The notes under the pieces: generated by a model | What the model was told of the DNA's origin: nothing | The model's database searches: none | The model's input: the letters and a program-made list of their open reading frames with translations, nothing else | Origin: an uncultured delta proteobacterium | GTDB lineage: Bacteria > Myxococcota_A > Polyangia > Polyangiales > Ga0077539 | Assembly (NCBI GenBank): GCA_903860995.1 | Contig: CAIOSS010001259.1 | Location: 1-6,695, forward strand | Direction: 5' to 3' | DNA length: 6,695 nt | Program-made: the position numbers and the translations under genes | Shown: piece by piece, positions 5,619-6,695 of the stretch | How the letters are laid out: every line of letters begins with the position of its first letter | How positions within the stretch are numbered: the stretch's first letter is position 1

Positions 5619-6695
5619 ATGATGCCCTCCGCCGCCGCGAACGACCGCCCGCTCGGTGTCTCGCCGGGCGACGTCATCGGCGGCCGCTACGAGATCATCC
5701 GCGTGCTCGGGGTCGGCGGCACCGGGGCGGTCTTCGAGGCCCGGCACCGCACCATCCAGCGCACCGTGGCGGTGAAGCTCCTGCTGCCCGAGATCGCGCT
5801 GGCCAACCCCGCGGTGCCGCAGCGCTTCCTCCAGGAGGCCCGCACCTCCAACGAGGTGCGCCACAAGAACATCGTGGAGGTGCTCGACTTCGGCAACGAC
5901 CAGGGGCGGCTCTTCATGGTGATGGAGTTCCTCGAAGGGGAGACCCTCGGGGCCCGCATCAAGCGCGACGCCCCGCTCACCCCCGGGGCCATCATCCGGG
6001 TGCTCGACCCGATCATGTCCGCGCTCGCCCTCGCGCACAGCCGCGGCATCGTGCACCGCGACGTGAAGCCCCAGAACATCTTCCTCTCGCACACCCCGGG
6101 CGACGACGGGGTCACCCCGAAGCTCATCGATTTCGGCATCGCCAAGCGGGTCATCACCGACGACGTCAGCCTCACCGCCACCGGGATGATCCTCGGCACC
6201 CCCGCGTACATGCCCCCGGAGCAGGCCACCGGCGGCTCGAAGAACGTCACCCCCGCGGCCGACCAGTACGCCCTCGGCGCGATCCTCTACGAGGCCCTCA
6301 CGGGCTCCGTGCCGCACCAGGCCGACTCGTACCCCGCCATGCTCGTGGCGATCGTGACCCTCCCCGCGCCGGACATCCGCGCGCTGCGCCCCGACCTCGA
6401 CCCGGGCCTCGCCGCCGTCGTGATGCGCGCCCTCGCCTACGAGCCCTCGCAGCGCTTCTCGTCGCTCTACGAGCTGCGCGACGCGCTCGCGCCCTTCCGC
6501 GACCAGCACACCCGTGGCGCCGTCGCCCGCCCCGGCGCACCGCCGTCGGTGATGCACCAGCAGACCCGGCCCGACGGCACCCCCGGCCCCGAGGACGCCC
6601 GCCGCGCCGCGCTCGCCCGCGTCCCCGGCGCGCTCCCCCCCATGGCGGCCTCCCCGACGGCCCCGCCCCACGCCCGCCCCCACGGCGCCCTGCCC
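5619..6695 (+). CDS. Hanks-type Ser/Thr protein kinase, N-terminal part (3' end outside window)
   Basis: The frame is open for 359 codons to the window edge. The kinase domain starts right after an N-terminal tail of about 22 residues and spans about 24-293. Motifs in order: Gly loop LGVGGTGAVF (30-39), catalytic Lys53 in V-A-V-K, alpha-C Glu73, HRDVKPQN (146-153) with catalytic Asp148, DFG (171-173), a GTPAYMPPEQ activation-segment end (193-202, with Pro where bacterial kinases usually have Ser or Ala), D-Q-Y-A-L-G (215-220) and a terminal Arg279. All catalytic residues are present, so it should phosphorylate Ser/Thr of unknown substrates. Residues from about 297 on are rich in Pro, Ala and Arg, like the linker before a transmembrane segment or sensor domain in myxobacterial kinases; that part is not visible. 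Two ATGs stand in tandem (5619 and 5622). No SD is seen. The lipoprotein gene lies 64 bp upstream on the same strand. Confidence 0.93.
   Translation, partial: MMPSAAANDRPLGVSPGDVIGGRYEIIRVLGVGGTGAVFEARHRTIQRTVAVKLLLPEIALANPAVPQRFLQEARTSNEVRHKNIVEVLDFGNDQGRLFMVMEFLEGETLGARIKRDAPLTPGAIIRVLDPIMSALALAHSRGIVHRDVKPQNIFLSHTPGDDGVTPKLIDFGIAKRVITDDVSLTATGMILGTPAYMPPEQATGGSKNVTPAADQYALGAILYEALTGSVPHQADSYPAMLVAIVTLPAPDIRALRPDLDPGLAAVVMRALAYEPSQRFSSLYELRDALAPFRDQHTRGAVARPGAPPSVMHQQTRPDGTPGPEDARRAALARVPGALPPMAASPTAPPHARPHGALP

Noticed and set aside
5610..6683. Minus-strand frame of 357 codons opposite the Ser/Thr kinase
   Set aside because: Gly/Arg/His-rich shadow; the plus-strand frame carries a complete kinase catalytic domain.
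1..6695. CRISPR array, tRNA or rRNA, transposon, toxin-antitoxin or defence system
   Set aside because: No regularly spaced repeats, no cloverleaf or rRNA-like text, no transposase and no terminal inverted repeats were seen; every gene fits housekeeping, envelope or signalling families.

Overview
The window is very GC-rich, with G/C at nearly every third codon position and long antisense shadow frames. It carries an FHA-GGDEF protein, a transmembrane histidine kinase, a Hanks-type Ser/Thr kinase and a Cys-rich lipoprotein with an Asp/Ala/Gly tail. That mix points to a myxobacterium-like member of Myxococcota (former Deltaproteobacteria). The assignment rests on protein style and base composition, not on a marker gene.

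Layout, left to right. (1) The 3' end of a YfhL-type 2[4Fe-4S] ferredoxin gene (+) overlaps by 4 bases a gene for an outer-membrane-style lipoprotein (+, 208-978). (2) Converging on it is a class I PLP-dependent aminotransferase (-, 1004-2266); a GC-rich hairpin lies in the 25-bp gap. (3) A 139-bp divergent intergenic region holds a strong 16-bp dyad and candidate promoters. (4) An FHA-GGDEF diguanylate cyclase (+, 2406-3338) follows. (5) Converging on it 7 bp away is a two-transmembrane sensor histidine kinase (-, 3346-4899); both stop codons sit in one inverted repeat. (6) A 124-bp divergent region leads to a secreted lipoprotein with two eight-cysteine modules (+, 5024-5554). (7) A Hanks-type Ser/Thr kinase (+) starts at 5619 and runs off the right edge after its complete catalytic domain. 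No gap between genes exceeds 140 bp, so the window is essentially fully coding.

Functionally, the right two-thirds is a signalling neighbourhood: c-di-GMP synthesis gated by a phosphothreonine-reading FHA domain, a His kinase without a partner response regulator in view, and a Ser/Thr kinase that could in principle create FHA ligands. That they work together is inference from proximity; their orientations show they are not one operon. The left third is metabolic and envelope-related.

I found no CRISPR array, tRNA or rRNA gene, insertion sequence, phage gene, toxin-antitoxin pair or obvious defence system. The observations most worth following up are the divergent-region dyad, the duplicated eight-Cys lipoprotein, the shared-stop hairpin, the altered inhibitory site of the diguanylate cyclase, and a possible near-leaderless start for the Ser/Thr kinase.
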